The notes: generated by a model from the letters alone, not told the origin. A DNA stretch of 64,000 nucleotides from Lapidilactobacillus bayanensis (GCF_003946695.1 NZ_RHOX01000009.1:1-64000), one strand, 5' to 3'. Positions 34,602 to 45,433 are shown, numbered from the stretch's first letter. Translations and numbers: made by a program.

Positions 34602-34837
34602 TATAAGACCCTCCTTATTTTTATAAAAAGTTTTCTTAAATAATATATTTATTATATTACGGTAAAATAAGTCTGAGTGCAAGTATCCCGACATATTTAC
34701 GAACTCGTCAGTATTAATAACAGTTATTATTCGTGTTTTACTGATTAAATATGCCAAGTTTAACCCGAATGTGAGGTGTATTGCAAGGATTAAGTAACAT
34801 TGACGTGGTGATGAAAAATAAAACTACTTTGTTGCGA

Positions 34838-35425
34838 TTCTTCGCGCTTTACGCAAAGGTTGCGTATGGAATGTGGTGAGTACCGTGGTGGAAAATAAAT
34901 ACTTGTCGCTGGAACGTGGTGGACACTGCTTGATTAAAATTGTTGCAACTAAAACTGTTTTGTTGTAATTCTTCGCGCTTACGCAAAGGTTGCATACGGA
35001 ACATGCGAGTACCGTGGTGGAAAATAAATACTTGTCGCTGGAACGTAGTGGGCGTCGATTTGAGCCGATTAAAATACAAATCGTCTCAAATACGCGCCTT
35101 AATGTAAGCAATAAATTGCCAACATTAATGTCACTACTGAGCGGTATTTATTTTCCACCACTAAACAGACAAGAGGGCAACCTTTGCGCAAGCGCTGAAT
35201 TGACAAGTGGTTGAATTACCTTTCAATTTTAAGAAGTGTAAATTTGCGCTTAAGTTGGCACTAACACACTTTCGTCAGTGCTGGAGGGAAATCGCGGTCA
35301 GCCGCGGAATTCTTGTTGGTGGTTTACCACTTACAAGAAAGTTTGTATTTGAGCCAAATCGGGCTTTGTTTTGGCTCAAATCAAACTCGCAGCGTTCCAC
35401 CAGCGCATTTCCCGTAGGTACGAAG
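34838..35425 (-). repeat. Composite foldback repeat, copy h (half-B, B, A, inverted)
   Basis: A half-B (34838-34935), a full B (34975-35196) and A (35275-35420) between two transporter operons on the minus strand. The half-B has CGTGGTGGACAC while the full B has CGTAGTGGGCG, so the duplicate is not a simple tandem copy. Closing stem GTGGTGGAAAATAAATAC/GTATTTATTTTCCACCAC is perfect. Confidence 0.85.
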
Positions 35426-35451
35426 AAGCACAACATAGCTGTTTTCAGCCA

Positions 35452-35490
35452 AAAAAATAGAGCTGAGAAAAAATTCTCAACTCCTCGTAC
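35452..35490 (-). terminator. Terminator of the iron-type importer operon
   Basis: GAG(C)TGAGAA...TTCTCAACTC hairpin with an A-run on the left, which gives a U-tract on the minus strand right after the binding-protein gene stop. Confidence 0.7.
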
Positions 35491-35492
35491 TT

Positions 35493-36449
35493 TTATTTAT
35501 TTGCGGCCAACATCGCGTTGGTAATCATTTTAATCTGACCTTTGACTGCTGCTGGGTCATAATAGTACATCTTGCTGAATGGCAGTTCGATGACGTGTTT
35601 GGCTTTGACCGCTGGTAATGTTTGCCAAACGACATTATTTTTCAAGTCGTTAATCACTTGTGTATTGCCCTTTTTTGCAGTACTAAAGCTGGTGAATAGC
35701 ATCCAATCCGCGGCGTATCGTGGTAACGATTCTGTAGAAATTTGCTTGTAACCAATGCCTTCTTGAATTTTAGCGATTGAAGTAGGTAGTTTGAAACCTA
35801 AGCCACTGATTAAAGCTTCGCCGCCCCGTCCCCAGCTTGAACCTTGTACATATAATTTATTATTCTGCATCTCATAGAAGCCAACTGTAGTCACGTTGGG
35901 ATTGATGCCGGCTGCTTTTAGTTTGGTTACATTTTTTTGACTAGTTGTTCGTAAATCTGTGGCCACTTTTTTGGCCTGAGTCGAGCGGTTCAAAATTCGA
36001 CCAAACTTCGTCAACGTTTGATAAACGTTAGCCTTGGTGCCATATTTAAGATACACAACTGGTGCCACTTTTTTCAAAGCTTTAACATCCGCTTCATTGC
36101 TGGTAATGATTAAATCTGGTTTCAACTTTAAAACAGCTTCAACATTTAAGGCGTTCCCTAAATTTTTGACTTTATGGACAGTCCGCTGATTCAAAAACGG
36201 ATTGGCTAAATCCATACTCGTTGACCCAACGACATTGACGCCCAACGCCATGACTTCACCAGTATAAACTGTTGCAACCACACGTTGCGGATGAAGCGGG
36301 ACTTTAACCTGACCGTTGTCAGCCGTAATTGTACGTGTTGTTGTTGTTTGCGCATTGGCTGATTTTGTCGTCGTTGCCTTGCCACAACCAGCCATCGCTA
36401 AACTTAAAAATAACAAACCGATACCAAGTATGCTACGTTTTTTCATCAT
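35493..36449 (-). CDS. Iron-siderophore/heme-type binding lipoprotein
   Basis: A 318-residue class III solute-binding protein: signal and lipobox LAMAGC (Cys near 22), then the two-lobe Fe-carrier fold with PQRVVATVYTGEVMALGV, LKPDLIITSNEADVKALKK and a long spanning helix. Last gene of an operon with two permeases and an ATPase. The substrate (siderophore, heme or cobalamin) is not fixed by sequence; the Fur-like box upstream favours iron. Confidence 0.88.
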   Translation of the reverse strand: MMKKRSILGIGLLFLSLAMAGCGKATTTKSANAQTTTTRTITADNGQVKVPLHPQRVVATVYTGEVMALGVNVVGSTSMDLANPFLNQRTVHKVKNLGNALNVEAVLKLKPDLIITSNEADVKALKKVAPVVYLKYGTKANVYQTLTKFGRILNRSTQAKKVATDLRTTSQKNVTKLKAAGINPNVTTVGFYEMQNNKLYVQGSSWGRGGEALISGLGFKLPTSIAKIQEGIGYKQISTESLPRYAADWMLFTSFSTAKKGNTQVINDLKNNVVWQTLPAVKAKHVIELPFSKMYYYDPAAVKGQIKMITNAMLAANK

Positions 36450-36474
36450 TATTAATTTCTCCTAACTCACTCTA

Positions 36475-36568
36475 ATGATCGTTTCTTAGCAAAAAACACT
36501 AAGAAACTTCCGATGTTCGTGACGGCGTCCATTCGACTAAGGCAAAGTTCGCCCAGTCGAGACACAGC
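36475..36568 (-). repeat. Hairpin repeat family 2, copy 3
   Basis: GTTTCTTAG.../CTAAGAAAC followed by ATTCGACT...AGTCGAGA, where copies 1 and 2 have TTCAACT...AGTTGAA: the same column changed on both sides. It separates the permease and binding-protein genes within the operon. Confidence 0.7.
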
Positions 36569-36569
36569 C

Positions 36570-37562
36570 CTAGTTTGTTTTAAATAATAAATATAAGAAA
36601 TATGGCATCGTAATCACGCCAGTTACTAGACCAACAGGTAAAACCGACGGTAAAAATAAATTATTTGCGACCAATGTAGCTAAAACCATTATGATGCAAC
36701 CAATGACACAACTAGCCGGTAATAGCACGCGCATTTGGCTGCCGACTAGTCGCTTAGCAATACGCGGCGCCATCAGACCAACAATGCTGATTGCGCCGCC
36801 AACAGACACTGCAACTGCTGCCAAAGCAACAGCCAGCGACATGAGCAAGTAGCGCATAAATTTAACGTTGACGCCGATACTTTGGGCCATTGGTTCACCA
36901 AGCACAAATGTTGCTAACTCCGAATGAACTGTCACCGTCACTAACAAAAGCATCAGTGTCAGTACGCCATATATCAAAAGGAATTTACGATCGGTGTTCC
37001 AAAAACTGCCACTTAACCAAACTAAAATTTTATCAAAATCGAACTTGTTCAAACTTAATTCGATCATTAAAATAATGCCATTCAACAAAGCGGTCAGGGC
37101 AACGCCACCTAGTAGAATTTTCATCTTGGCACCGTTTCTGCTAATGGCACTAACCACGATAAAACTCAGCACTGCGCCAATCAACGCTGCTAATGGCAAC
37201 CATTGATCAATATTTAGGCCTTTAAAACGGCTGGCTAAACCAATCAGGATGACCGCACCTAAACTAGCACCAGCATTGACGCCTAAGATACTGGAATCAA
37301 CCAGCGGATTGCCGGTTAATATCTGTAAAATTAAACCGCTAACTGCTAAACAGCTACCAGTAATTAGTGCTGCTCCTAGATAAGGCATGCGAATATCCCA
37401 AATCACCAAATTAGTCAGTTGATCGGTTGACCGTCCAAACATACTTCGCAATGTGGCACCAAAACCAAGACGAATTTCACCCAGTGACAACAGCGCCACA
37501 CACAACAGCAATAGCAATAACCCACAGCCTAAAAGACAGCCAATGATGCGTCGTTTACTCAT
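36570..37562 (-). CDS. FecCD-family permease (second subunit)
   Basis: A 330-residue permease with about ten helices and the BtuC/FecCD signatures (ILQILTGNPLVDSSILGVNAGASLG, GAISIVGLMAPRIAKRLVG). It overlaps the upstream permease by 8 nt. It forms the heterodimeric channel for the importer. Confidence 0.92.
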   Translation of the reverse strand: MSKRRIIGCLLGCGLLLLLLCVALLSLGEIRLGFGATLRSMFGRSTDQLTNLVIWDIRMPYLGAALITGSCLAVSGLILQILTGNPLVDSSILGVNAGASLGAVILIGLASRFKGLNIDQWLPLAALIGAVLSFIVVSAISRNGAKMKILLGGVALTALLNGIILMIELSLNKFDFDKILVWLSGSFWNTDRKFLLIYGVLTLMLLLVTVTVHSELATFVLGEPMAQSIGVNVKFMRYLLMSLAVALAAVAVSVGGAISIVGLMAPRIAKRLVGSQMRVLLPASCVIGCIIMVLATLVANNLFLPSVLPVGLVTGVITMPYFLYLLFKTN

Positions 37563-38541
37563 CGGTTAACACCTGACCTTCGCGGGCAATCACGATTAAC
37601 AAAAATGCGCCGCCGCAAATCGCACTTAAAGCCGCCAATGGCAGTTCCGTCGGTGCCACTAAAGTTTTCGCAACGAAATCAATCAGTAACATAAAAACAG
37701 CACCCAGTAACAAATTGGGTAAGATATTGCGTTCCAAAGAATCTGGATGCAAATAATGAATGATAGCTGGAATTCCCAAGCCGACGAAACCAATATTTCC
37801 GGCCACAGCCACACTACAACCAGCACTAATGACAATCACCAAAGCACCGATTGCCCGTGTCAATCCCGGTCGTGCCCCTAATGAACGCGCCGTTGCATCA
37901 TCAAAGACCATGAGCGTTAAACTTTTGCGATTAAAGGTGATCATCAACGTCACCACAAACAAGCCCACCACTAAAAAAATAACCTGTTTAAAAGTCGTAT
38001 CACTAAAACCACCAACTAATAAATTGCGGAACTGCATCGTCGTATTGGTCAATAAACTGACAGCATAAGCAAGGCAACTGACAAAACCAGAAAAAACTGT
38101 CCCGCCTAAAATAAAGCGCAAAGGATCCAAACCCTGGCGCGTCATCGCTAACATCAAAACAACCACAAAGGCGAGTGTTGCACCGACAATGCTCAACCAA
38201 ATAGTATTGATAACCGACAGCGTAATCCCAGCAACCGACCCCAGCATGAGTGCCAACATTGCTCCCGCGTTCACGCCTAGAATTGATGGATCTGCAATTG
38301 GATTTTTGGACAACGTTTGCATTAATTGACCACTCAACGCTAATAAGGCACCAACCAGCGCTGCGGCCAAAGCGCGCGGCAGGCGAATTGACCACATAAT
38401 TTGTTGCGCTAGTGTGTGCTGAGATTGCCATAATAAACTTGGTGCATACCAATGAACACCGCCGGCTAAATTCAAAATAAAAACGACAATAAGCAAGATA
38501 ACCAATAATAAATTTAAGCGCGCTAATCTAGCAATCTTCAT
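37555..38541 (-). CDS. FecCD-family permease (first subunit)
   Basis: A 328-residue permease with the parallel motifs LMQTLSKNPIADPSILGVNAGAMLA and GNIGFVGLGIPAIIHYL. Starts by a 4-nt overlap with the ATPase gene stop. Confidence 0.92.
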   Translation of the reverse strand: MKIARLARLNLLLVILLIVVFILNLAGGVHWYAPSLLWQSQHTLAQQIMWSIRLPRALAAALVGALLALSGQLMQTLSKNPIADPSILGVNAGAMLALMLGSVAGITLSVINTIWLSIVGATLAFVVVLMLAMTRQGLDPLRFILGGTVFSGFVSCLAYAVSLLTNTTMQFRNLLVGGFSDTTFKQVIFLVVGLFVVTLMITFNRKSLTLMVFDDATARSLGARPGLTRAIGALVIVISAGCSVAVAGNIGFVGLGIPAIIHYLHPDSLERNILPNLLLGAVFMLLIDFVAKTLVAPTELPLAALSAICGGAFLLIVIAREGQVLTDE

Positions 38542-39329
38542 GATTGCACCAGCGTTTCATAATCTTGCAATTGTGGATATTGCCGGGCTGAGTGATAAGT
38601 AATATCTGCCGTCACTTGAAATGTTTTGGCCAATAATGACGCTGTCAAAACTTCTTTTGGCGTACCAGTTTTAATAATACGGCCGTCTTGAATACACAAT
38701 AACTGATCGCAATATTGGGCGGCTTGGTTCAAGTCGTGTAAGACCAGCACGACCGTTTTTTGTTGAGTTAAATTTAATTCCTTTAGCAAATTCAAAATTC
38801 CCAGTTGATGCGTTAAATCCAAGTATGTCGTTGGTTCATCGAGCATAATAATCGGACTGTTGTGCACCAATGTCATCGCGATAAAAGCACGCTGCCTTTG
38901 ACCACCAGACAGCGAATCAATCCGGCGATTGGCCAAGTCATCAACTTTAGCTGCAACCATGGCTTGATAAACTTGTGCCTTCCCGGATTCATCCCGATTC
39001 ATTAGTCCGTGATAAAAGGCGTAACGTCCCATTTTAACAAGATTCAAGACGGTTAAATCACCGGGCACAATTGGTGTTTGGGCTAAATAAGCAATCATCT
39101 TCGCCCGCATTTTGTTCGGCATCGTTGCCAATTGTTGTTCATTAATAAGCACCGAACCACTTATTATGGGATTAATCCCGCAAAGTGCTTTCAGTAGCAT
39201 TGATTTACCACTGCCATTCGGCCCAATCAACCCTGTAATTTGTCCGGTCGCAATTTTTAAGCTTTGCTTTTGAATGATTGTTTTTTTACCATAACCAATC
39301 GTTAACTCTTGACCAACAATTGCGTTCAT
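38538..39329 (-). CDS. FhuC/FecE-type ABC ATPase
   Basis: A 263-residue ATPase: Walker A GPNGSGKSMLLK, signature LSGGQRQRAFIAMTL, Walker B IIMLDEPTTYLDL and switch His in LVLHDLNQ. These match Fe-siderophore/heme importers. First gene of a four-gene operon; a Fur-like box lies about 80 nt upstream. Confidence 0.93.
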   Translation of the reverse strand: MNAIVGQELTIGYGKKTIIQKQSLKIATGQITGLIGPNGSGKSMLLKALCGINPIISGSVLINEQQLATMPNKMRAKMIAYLAQTPIVPGDLTVLNLVKMGRYAFYHGLMNRDESGKAQVYQAMVAAKVDDLANRRIDSLSGGQRQRAFIAMTLVHNSPIIMLDEPTTYLDLTHQLGILNLLKELNLTQQKTVVLVLHDLNQAAQYCDQLLCIQDGRIIKTGTPKEVLTASLLAKTFQVTADITYHSARQYPQLQDYETLVQS

Positions 39330-39406
39330 TTAAAAGACCTTTCCATTCGCTAACTTAGTCGAAAAATAAGTCGGGGCATTTCAGAACACGTTTAAATAAT
39401 TATTCC

Positions 39407-39430
39407 GATAATTAATAATATCATTATTCG
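39407..39430 (-). promoter_or_regulatory. Possible Fur box upstream of the iron-type operon
   Basis: GATAATTAATAATATCATTATT is an A/T-rich dyad close to the Fur consensus GATAATGATAATCATTATC, placed before the ATPase gene on the minus strand. The match is partial and the region is generally AT-rich, so it may be chance. Confidence 0.45.
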
Positions 39431-39666
39431 ATATGATGATAAACGGTGTGTCAGGAATTAATCGTTTGAAATAAGCGAGTTTGGCGTGATTCTACTTAGA
39501 ACAATTCTTATGTAGTTTTAATAGAATGCGCGTACTGCAGTTAAAAATATTGCCGGTAAATTCGAACGATTAAAAAATAATTCTGAAAAAATTTTGCGGC
39601 GTAATTCTGTCAATTGAAGTGCGTACTTCTTTATGTACAAAAATCAAAAAATTGCATAGAAAAACA

Positions 39667-39700
39667 GCGCAAATTCAATATTAGAATTTGCGCTGTTAGT
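39667..39700 (-). terminator. ptsHI terminator
   Basis: GCGCAAATTC-TAATATT-GAATTTGCGC with a following T-run on the minus strand, just after the ptsI stop. Confidence 0.9.
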
Positions 39701-39710
39701 TTATTATCGC

Positions 39711-41432
39711 TTAATATTTAACGTTTTCTTTAACTAGCTTGATATTCTCATCATTGGTCAAAGAAACATTCAATGCTGTTTCGGTAAGTTTAGCCATTTC
39801 GTCAGTGTTCAAATGTTTCATCAATGAACGAACCTTCAAGATTGAAGTCGCACTCATTGAGAATTCATCTAACCCCAAACCAACTAGCAAAGGTACCATA
39901 ATTGGGTCGCCAGCAGCTTCGCCACACATACCGGCCCATTTACCCTCTGCATGTGCAGAATCAATGACGTGCTTAATTAAGCGCAGAATTGAAGGGTTAT
40001 AAGGTTGATAGAGATAGGAAACGTGCTCGTTACCACGATCAGCAGCCATTGTATATTGAATCAAGTCGTTAGTCCCGATACTAAAGAAGTCAACTTCTTT
40101 AGCAAATTGATCAGCTAACACTGCTGCAGCTGGGATTTCGATCATGATACCGACTTCAATGTTACCAACTTTGACGCCATCAGCGACTAACTTGGCTTTT
40201 TCTTCTTCAAGAACACCTTTAGCCTGACGGAATTCTTGCAAGGTTGCGATCATTGGGAACATAATTCGCAAACGACCGAATGCAGATGCGCGTAATAAGG
40301 CACGCAACTGAGTTCTAAAGATATCTTGACGATCCAAACTAATTCGGATAGCACGATAACCTAAGAATGGGTTCATTTCTTCAGGAAGTGGTAAGTATGG
40401 TAAATGTTTATCTCCACCAATATCCATTGTTCGTACAACAACAGGTTTACCATTCATTCCTTCAAGAACAGCCTTGTAAGCTTCGAATTGATCATCTTCT
40501 GATGGTAATTCGGCTGAATCCATATATAAGAATTCAGTTCGATACAAGCCAACAGCTTCTGCACCATTATCAAGAACACCTTGTAAATCTTTAGGTGTTC
40601 CAATATTAGCGGCTAATTCGAAGTGGACACCATTTGCTGTTTCAGTAGTCGCATTCTTTAACTTTTGCCATTCAGCTTTTTGTGTTGCGAAAGCTTCAGC
40701 AGCAGTTTGATATTTCGTTACTTCTTCAGCACTTGGCTTAATTACAATATCACCAGTGTTACCATCAACGATGACTTCATCGCCAGCCGCAATATCTGTC
40801 GTAACGCTTTCAGCGCCGACAATAGCAGGGATTTCAAGCGTCCGGGCCATAATTGCGGAATGGGCGGTACGACCACCAATATCAGTAACAAAGGCTTTTA
40901 CGTATTTCTTATTCAACTGAGCAGTATCACTCGGCGTCAGATCATGTGCGACGATGACAACTTCCTCATGAATTAACGCTGGATTAGGTAATTCAACGCC
41001 TAATAAATGAGCCATCACACGCTTCGTAACGTCGCGAACATCTGCCGCACGCTCTTGCATGTAAGGATTATCGGTCATTGCTTCAAACATTTTAATGAAA
41101 GTTGTTGATACTTCGTCCAATGCGGCCTCAGCATTAACATTCTCATCGGTGATCTTTGACTTAACGGCGCCAGTAAATTCTGGATCTGCCAAAATCATCA
41201 TATGTGCATCAAAAACTTGGGCTTCTTCTTCACCCAAGGATTTAGCGGCACTATCACGAATTTGTTGTAACTCGTCGTGAGATTTATCGATGGCGCTTTG
41301 CAAACGATCAGTCTCTTTTGTTACATCATCAATTGCAGACTTTGAAAATGACAAATCAGGTTGAACAAGGAGATAGGCTTTGGCAATTGCAATGCCGTCA
41401 CTAGCCGCAATCCCTTTCAAGGTCTTAGTCAT
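39711..41432 (-). CDS. ptsI: PTS enzyme I
   Basis: A 573-residue phosphotransferase that moves phosphate from PEP to HPr. The active His is in the loop [21 protein letters not shown] (about 190), the PEP-binding signatures are [11 protein letters not shown] and [15 protein letters not shown], and the C-terminal Cys is in [12 protein letters not shown]. Full length. Its ATG overlaps the ptsH stop (TAATG), so the two are coupled. Confidence 0.98.
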   Translation of the reverse strand: MTKTLKGIAASDGIAIAKAYLLVQPDLSFSKSAIDDVTKETDRLQSAIDKSHDELQQIRDSAAKSLGEEEAQVFDAHMMILADPEFTGAVKSKITDENVNAEAALDEVSTTFIKMFEAMTDNPYMQERAADVRDVTKRVMAHLLGVELPNPALIHEEVVIVAHDLTPSDTAQLNKKYVKAFVTDIGGRTAHSAIMARTLEIPAIVGAESVTTDIAAGDEVIVDGNTGDIVIKPSAEEVTKYQTAAEAFATQKAEWQKLKNATTETANGVHFELAANIGTPKDLQGVLDNGAEAVGLYRTEFLYMDSAELPSEDDQFEAYKAVLEGMNGKPVVVRTMDIGGDKHLPYLPLPEEMNPFLGYRAIRISLDRQDIFRTQLRALLRASAFGRLRIMFPMIATLQEFRQAKGVLEEEKAKLVADGVKVGNIEVGIMIEIPAAAVLADQFAKEVDFFSIGTNDLIQYTMAADRGNEHVSYLYQPYNPSILRLIKHVIDSAHAEGKWAGMCGEAAGDPIMVPLLVGLGLDEFSMSATSILKVRSLMKHLNTDEMAKLTETALNVSLTNDENIKLVKENVKY

Positions 41433-41698
41433 TATTCAGTAAGTCCCTCTTTCTTCATCGTATCAACGATTGCGTTGATGGCATCAGCTTCATCAGTACC
41501 TTCAGCAGAGATTGTAACGTCTGCGCCTTGGCCAACACCAAGAGACATAACGCCCATGATTGACTTCAAGTTAACTGATTTGCCTTTATATTCAAGGTTG
41601 ATGTCAGAGTTGAACTTGCTTGCTGCCTGTACTAATAAAGTTGCTGGGCGTGCATGAATACCAGTTTCAGCAACAATATGAAAATCGCGTTTTTCCAT
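41432..41698 (-). CDS. ptsH: Phosphocarrier protein HPr
   Basis: An 88-residue HPr with the catalytic His15 ([14 protein letters not shown]) and the regulatory Ser46 ([15 protein letters not shown]), the HPr-kinase target used in carbon catabolite control. AAAGGAG lies before the ATG at 41698; an ORF start at 41752 is not used. Two small hairpins (CCAGG/CCTGG and GGTTTGAC/GTCAAACC) precede the gene in the leader, 41720-41775. Confidence 0.97.
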   Translation of the reverse strand: MEKRDFHIVAETGIHARPATLLVQAASKFNSDINLEYKGKSVNLKSIMGVMSLGVGQGADVTISAEGTDEADAINAIVDTMKKEGLTE

Positions 41699-41871
41699 AA
41701 TATATGAACTCCTTTGTGATATAAAAAATTTTAGGTTTGACCAAAAAGTCAAACCAGGAAACAGTCCCCTGGTGGAGTCTGTTCACTTCAACTTAAATGC
41801 TAACATTTTTTGAACAATACTACAAGAATTTTCGTTAAATAAAGCGTTGTAATTTCCTATGTCGGTTGATG

Positions 41872-42057
41872 TTAAACGCTTTCAGACAAGTGATAAATTA
41901 CTGTACCATTTCGTTGTGCATTGCCAACAATTTCTTTACGCTGTGGCAATTGCTCCCATACTTTAACGAATTCATTAAAGTCGCTCGCCTGAACCACAAC
42001 TTCACTAACCTGACCACTTAACAAATCTGCTAAATCTTGTTGATATTTTTCGGTCAT
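41872..42057 (-). CDS. Small hypothetical protein
   Basis: A 61-residue acidic soluble protein (MTEKYQQDLADLLSGQVSE...) with an alpha-beta pattern. AGAAGG lies before the ATG. It lies alone between ptsH and clpE, divergent from clpE. I do not recognise a domain. Confidence 0.6.
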   Translation of the reverse strand: MTEKYQQDLADLLSGQVSEVVVQASDFNEFVKVWEQLPQRKEIVGNAQRNGTVIYHLSESV

Positions 42058-42324
42058 AATTTTTGCCTTCTTTCAGCCAATGTTAGAAAATAATGAAGAA
42101 GTAAGACGAAAGTCAAATTGAGTTCAATGCTTAATCTAGCAACACTGTCTACCCAGATTTTTGAATAAACAGCGTGATGTCGTTAAGACATTAACACTCA
42201 GACTTTCGTTTTGCGACAACCTAAAACAAAAAAGAGTCGGAATTTTTTGCTAATTCCAATTCGCGTAACTCCTTCATTTAAGCATGGATATTTCCTGTTG
42301 TCCAGCAAATAAATTGTTCGAGGC

Positions 42325-42386
42325 TTAGCACTTGCACATCAAGAGTGCTAAAGCTATAATATCAACATAGGTCAGAAATGGTCAAA
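42325..42386 (+). promoter_or_regulatory. clpE promoter with CIRCE-like and CtsR sites
   Basis: TTGCAC (42332-42337), a 17-nt spacer and TATAAT (42355-42360) form the promoter. TTAGCACTT-N9-GAGTGCTAA (42325-42351) matches the HrcA-binding CIRCE element at 17 of 18 arm positions and overlaps the -35 box and spacer. GGTCAGA-AAT-GGTCAAA (42370-42386) is a CtsR heptad pair just after the -10. Both heat-shock repressors could therefore control clpE. Confidence 0.9.
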
Positions 42387-42435
42387 CTATTTTTTCTGAT
42401 CATCATAACTGATCAAAGCAGATCTGAAAGGCGTG

Positions 42436-44673
42436 ATGCATAAAATGCTTTGTCAAAATTGTCAACAGAATGAAGCGACGATTCATTTATATACCACTGT
42501 AAATGGTCAACGTCGCGAAATTGATCTTTGTCAGAACTGTTATCAAAAACTCAAAAATCAAGTTGCTCAAGGAAGTGAACCAAGTATGGCACAAGATCCA
42601 TTTGGCTTTTCAAACTTAGATGATCTCTTCCGTGCAATGGGTGGTCAAAATCCTAACGATGCTAACCAATTCCAGCAAGCACAAAATCCGCAACAAGGAC
42701 AAGTGCAACAAGGTGGACGTGGTGGTCGTCGCGGGAATGGCATCCTTGCACAATACGGTGTTAACCTAACCGATCAAGCACGTCAAGGTCAGATCGATCC
42801 CGTGATCGGTCGCGATAAGGAAATCGCCCGCGTCATCGAAATTTTGAATCGTCGTACAAAAAATAATCCAGTTCTCATTGGTGAAGCTGGTGTTGGTAAA
42901 ACTGCAGTTGTTGAAGGTTTAGCACAAAAAATTGCTGACGGCAATGTTCCTGCCAAACTACAAAATAAAGAAGTCATTCGTTTAGACGTTGTTTCTCTGG
43001 TTCAAGGCACAGGTGTCCGTGGTCAATTCGAGCAACGGATGCAACAATTAATTCAAGAATTGAAGAAGAACGCAAATATTATTCTATTTATTGATGAGAT
43101 TCACGAAATCGTCGGTGCTGGTAATGCAGAAGGTGGCATGGACGCTGGAAACGTTCTGAAACCTGCGCTCGCCCGTGGTGATATTCAATTAGTTGGTGCA
43201 ACGACCTTAAATGAATACCGCACGATTGAGAAAGATTCAGCTTTGGCTCGTCGTTTGCAGCCTGTTACGGTTGATGAACCGACAATTGACGAAACCATTA
43301 AGATTTTGCACGGCTTGCAACCTCGCTACGAAGATTACCATCATGTCAAATATACCGAGGCTGCGATTGATGCTGCAGCTAAACTTTCGGCACGCTATAT
43401 TCAAGATCGTTTCTTACCTGATAAAGCCATCGATTTACTCGATGAAGCTGGATCGAAGAAGAATTTGACCTTAACCAATGTTGATCCTAAGTTATTGGAA
43501 GAAAAGATTCAATCAGCCGAATCACAAAAACAAGAGGCATTGCAGCAAGAAGATTATGAACGCGCCGCTTATTTCCGCGATCAAATCGAAAAGCTCAATA
43601 AGATGAAGAACAACCAAGCTGGTTCTGATGGCGATCATGCCGTTGTTGACGAAAAAGATATGGAAAAAATTGTCGAAGAAAAAACCAATATTCCTGTCGG
43701 TGAATTACGTGAACAAGAGCAAGCACAATTGAAGAACTTAGCCTCTGATCTGCAACAACATGTGGTTGGTCAAGATCAAGCCGTAGCGACAGTCGCCAAG
43801 GCCATTAGGCGTAATCGGATTGGCTTTAACAAATCCGGTCGACCAATCGGTTCTTTCCTCTTCGTTGGCCCTACTGGTGTTGGTAAAACTGAATTAGCTA
43901 AGCAATTGGCTAAGGAACTGTTCGGCTCTGAAGACGCGATGATCCGTTTCGACATGAGTGAATACATGGAGAAACACAGTGTGTCTAAGTTAATCGGTTC
44001 GCCTCCAGGCTACGTTGGCTATGAAGAAGCAGGCCAATTAACCGAAAAAGTTCGGCGTAATCCTTACAGTTTAATTCTGCTTGATGAAATTGAAAAAGCG
44101 CATCCTGACGTTATGCATATGTTCTTGCAGATTTTGGATGATGGCCGTTTGACCGACTCGCAAGGCCGGACCGTTTCCTTTAAGGATACGATTATCATCA
44201 TGACGTCTAATGCCGGCCAAGGTGATGTCGAAGCCAATGTTGGCTTTGGCGCCGCTGCAAGTGGTTCAACGCACTCTGTTGTTAGCAAGTTAACTGAATT
44301 CTTCAAGCCTGAGTTCTTGAATCGTTTCGATGATATTGTCGAATTCAATTCATTGACTAAGCAAGACTTGAACCGGATCGTTGACTTGATGATTGTTGAT
44401 ACCAACAATATGATTGCCGACAAAGGTTTAACTATTCACGTGACTGAGCCGGTTAAAGAAAAATTGGTTGAACTTGGATATGATCCCAAGATGGGTGCGC
44501 GGCCACTTCGGCGTGTGATTCAAGAGCAAATCGAAGATCGTGTTGCTGACTTTTATCTTGATCATCCTAAAGATAAGCAATTAGAAGCTCGGATTGAAAA
44601 TGGTGAAATTAAAATTACCACCGCACGTGCTGATCAAGCCGAAGCAACCGTTAACGCAACAACAACTGATTAA
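42436..44673 (+). CDS. clpE: ClpE AAA+ chaperone/unfoldase
   Basis: A 745-residue Clp ATPase for stress proteolysis with ClpP. The N-terminal zinc finger (CQNC...CQNC) distinguishes ClpE from ClpC. AAA-1 has [15 protein letters not shown]; the UVR coiled coil ([20 protein letters not shown]) precedes AAA-2 with [16 protein letters not shown] and [13 protein letters not shown]. The D2-small domain and C-terminus are complete. AAAGG lies before the ATG at 42436. Monocistronic, with its own terminator. Confidence 0.97.
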   Translation: MHKMLCQNCQQNEATIHLYTTVNGQRREIDLCQNCYQKLKNQVAQGSEPSMAQDPFGFSNLDDLFRAMGGQNPNDANQFQQAQNPQQGQVQQGGRGGRRGNGILAQYGVNLTDQARQGQIDPVIGRDKEIARVIEILNRRTKNNPVLIGEAGVGKTAVVEGLAQKIADGNVPAKLQNKEVIRLDVVSLVQGTGVRGQFEQRMQQLIQELKKNANIILFIDEIHEIVGAGNAEGGMDAGNVLKPALARGDIQLVGATTLNEYRTIEKDSALARRLQPVTVDEPTIDETIKILHGLQPRYEDYHHVKYTEAAIDAAAKLSARYIQDRFLPDKAIDLLDEAGSKKNLTLTNVDPKLLEEKIQSAESQKQEALQQEDYERAAYFRDQIEKLNKMKNNQAGSDGDHAVVDEKDMEKIVEEKTNIPVGELREQEQAQLKNLASDLQQHVVGQDQAVATVAKAIRRNRIGFNKSGRPIGSFLFVGPTGVGKTELAKQLAKELFGSEDAMIRFDMSEYMEKHSVSKLIGSPPGYVGYEEAGQLTEKVRRNPYSLILLDEIEKAHPDVMHMFLQILDDGRLTDSQGRTVSFKDTIIIMTSNAGQGDVEANVGFGAAASGSTHSVVSKLTEFFKPEFLNRFDDIVEFNSLTKQDLNRIVDLMIVDTNNMIADKGLTIHVTEPVKEKLVELGYDPKMGARPLRRVIQEQIEDRVADFYLDHPKDKQLEARIENGEIKITTARADQAEATVNATTTD

Positions 44674-44686
44674 TTAAGCTAGCTTT

Positions 44687-44718
44687 ATCCCCTGCTGTTT
44701 TTGCAGGGGATTTTTTTG
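44687..44718 (+). terminator. clpE terminator
   Basis: ATCCCCTGC-TGTTTTT-GCAGGGGAT followed by six Ts, 13 nt after the stop. Confidence 0.95.
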
Positions 44719-44765
44719 TCGTGCGTTGCTGATTAAGACAGTGGAAACTAGGACTGTTTTGTTGT

Positions 44766-45228
44766 GGTTTTCCGCGCTTGCGCAAAGGTTGCATACGAAA
44801 CGTGCGCGCTGTCGTGGCGGCGAAATAATACTTTGTGCTGGAACGTAGTGGGTGTCGATTTGAGCCGATTAAAGTACAAATCGTCTCAAATACGAACCTT
44901 ATTGTAGGTGATAAATCACCAACAATAATTTCACTACTGAGCGGTATTATTTCGCCGCCACTGAGCTAGCAAGATGGCAACCTTTGCGCAAGCGCTGAAT
45001 TAACGAGTAGTTGAATCACTATCCAATTTTTAGAAGTATAAGCTTGAAGTTTGGTTGCACTAACGCTCGTTCATCAGTGCCGGAGGGAAATCGCGGTCAG
45101 CCGCGGTATTCTTGTTGGTGGTTTACCACTTACAAGAAAGTTTGTATTTGAGACAAATCGTTTTTGATTTGGCTCAAATCAAACTCGCAGCGTTCCACCA
45201 GCGTATTTCCCGTAGGCACGGAGAACAG
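44766..45228 (-). repeat. Composite foldback repeat, copy i (B then A, inverted)
   Basis: Unit B 44768-44996, unit A 45077-45227, between clpE and the DUF1827 gene. B closes with GTGGCGGCGAAATAATAC/GTATTATTTCGCCGCCAC, 18 pairs and yet another variant. Its arm is TTATTGTAGGTGAT...ATCACCAACAATAA. ORFs starting inside it run into the next real gene and should not be used as its start. Confidence 0.85.
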
Positions 45229-45433
45229 CAAGATAACAGTTCTAGGATTTGCCGCTCACAATAAAACGTTGCGATTGGATTTATCCAGCTTAAAACCAAC
45301 CACAACCCTTTGGCAGAGAAGAAATGAGATCGTTTACAAAGGTGCAAAAAGTTTCCGAATATTTAAGTCTAATCAATGGTATGCGTCACAATTTTATTTT
45401 ATAATTAAGGCAAATATATTTTTTAGGAGTGGT

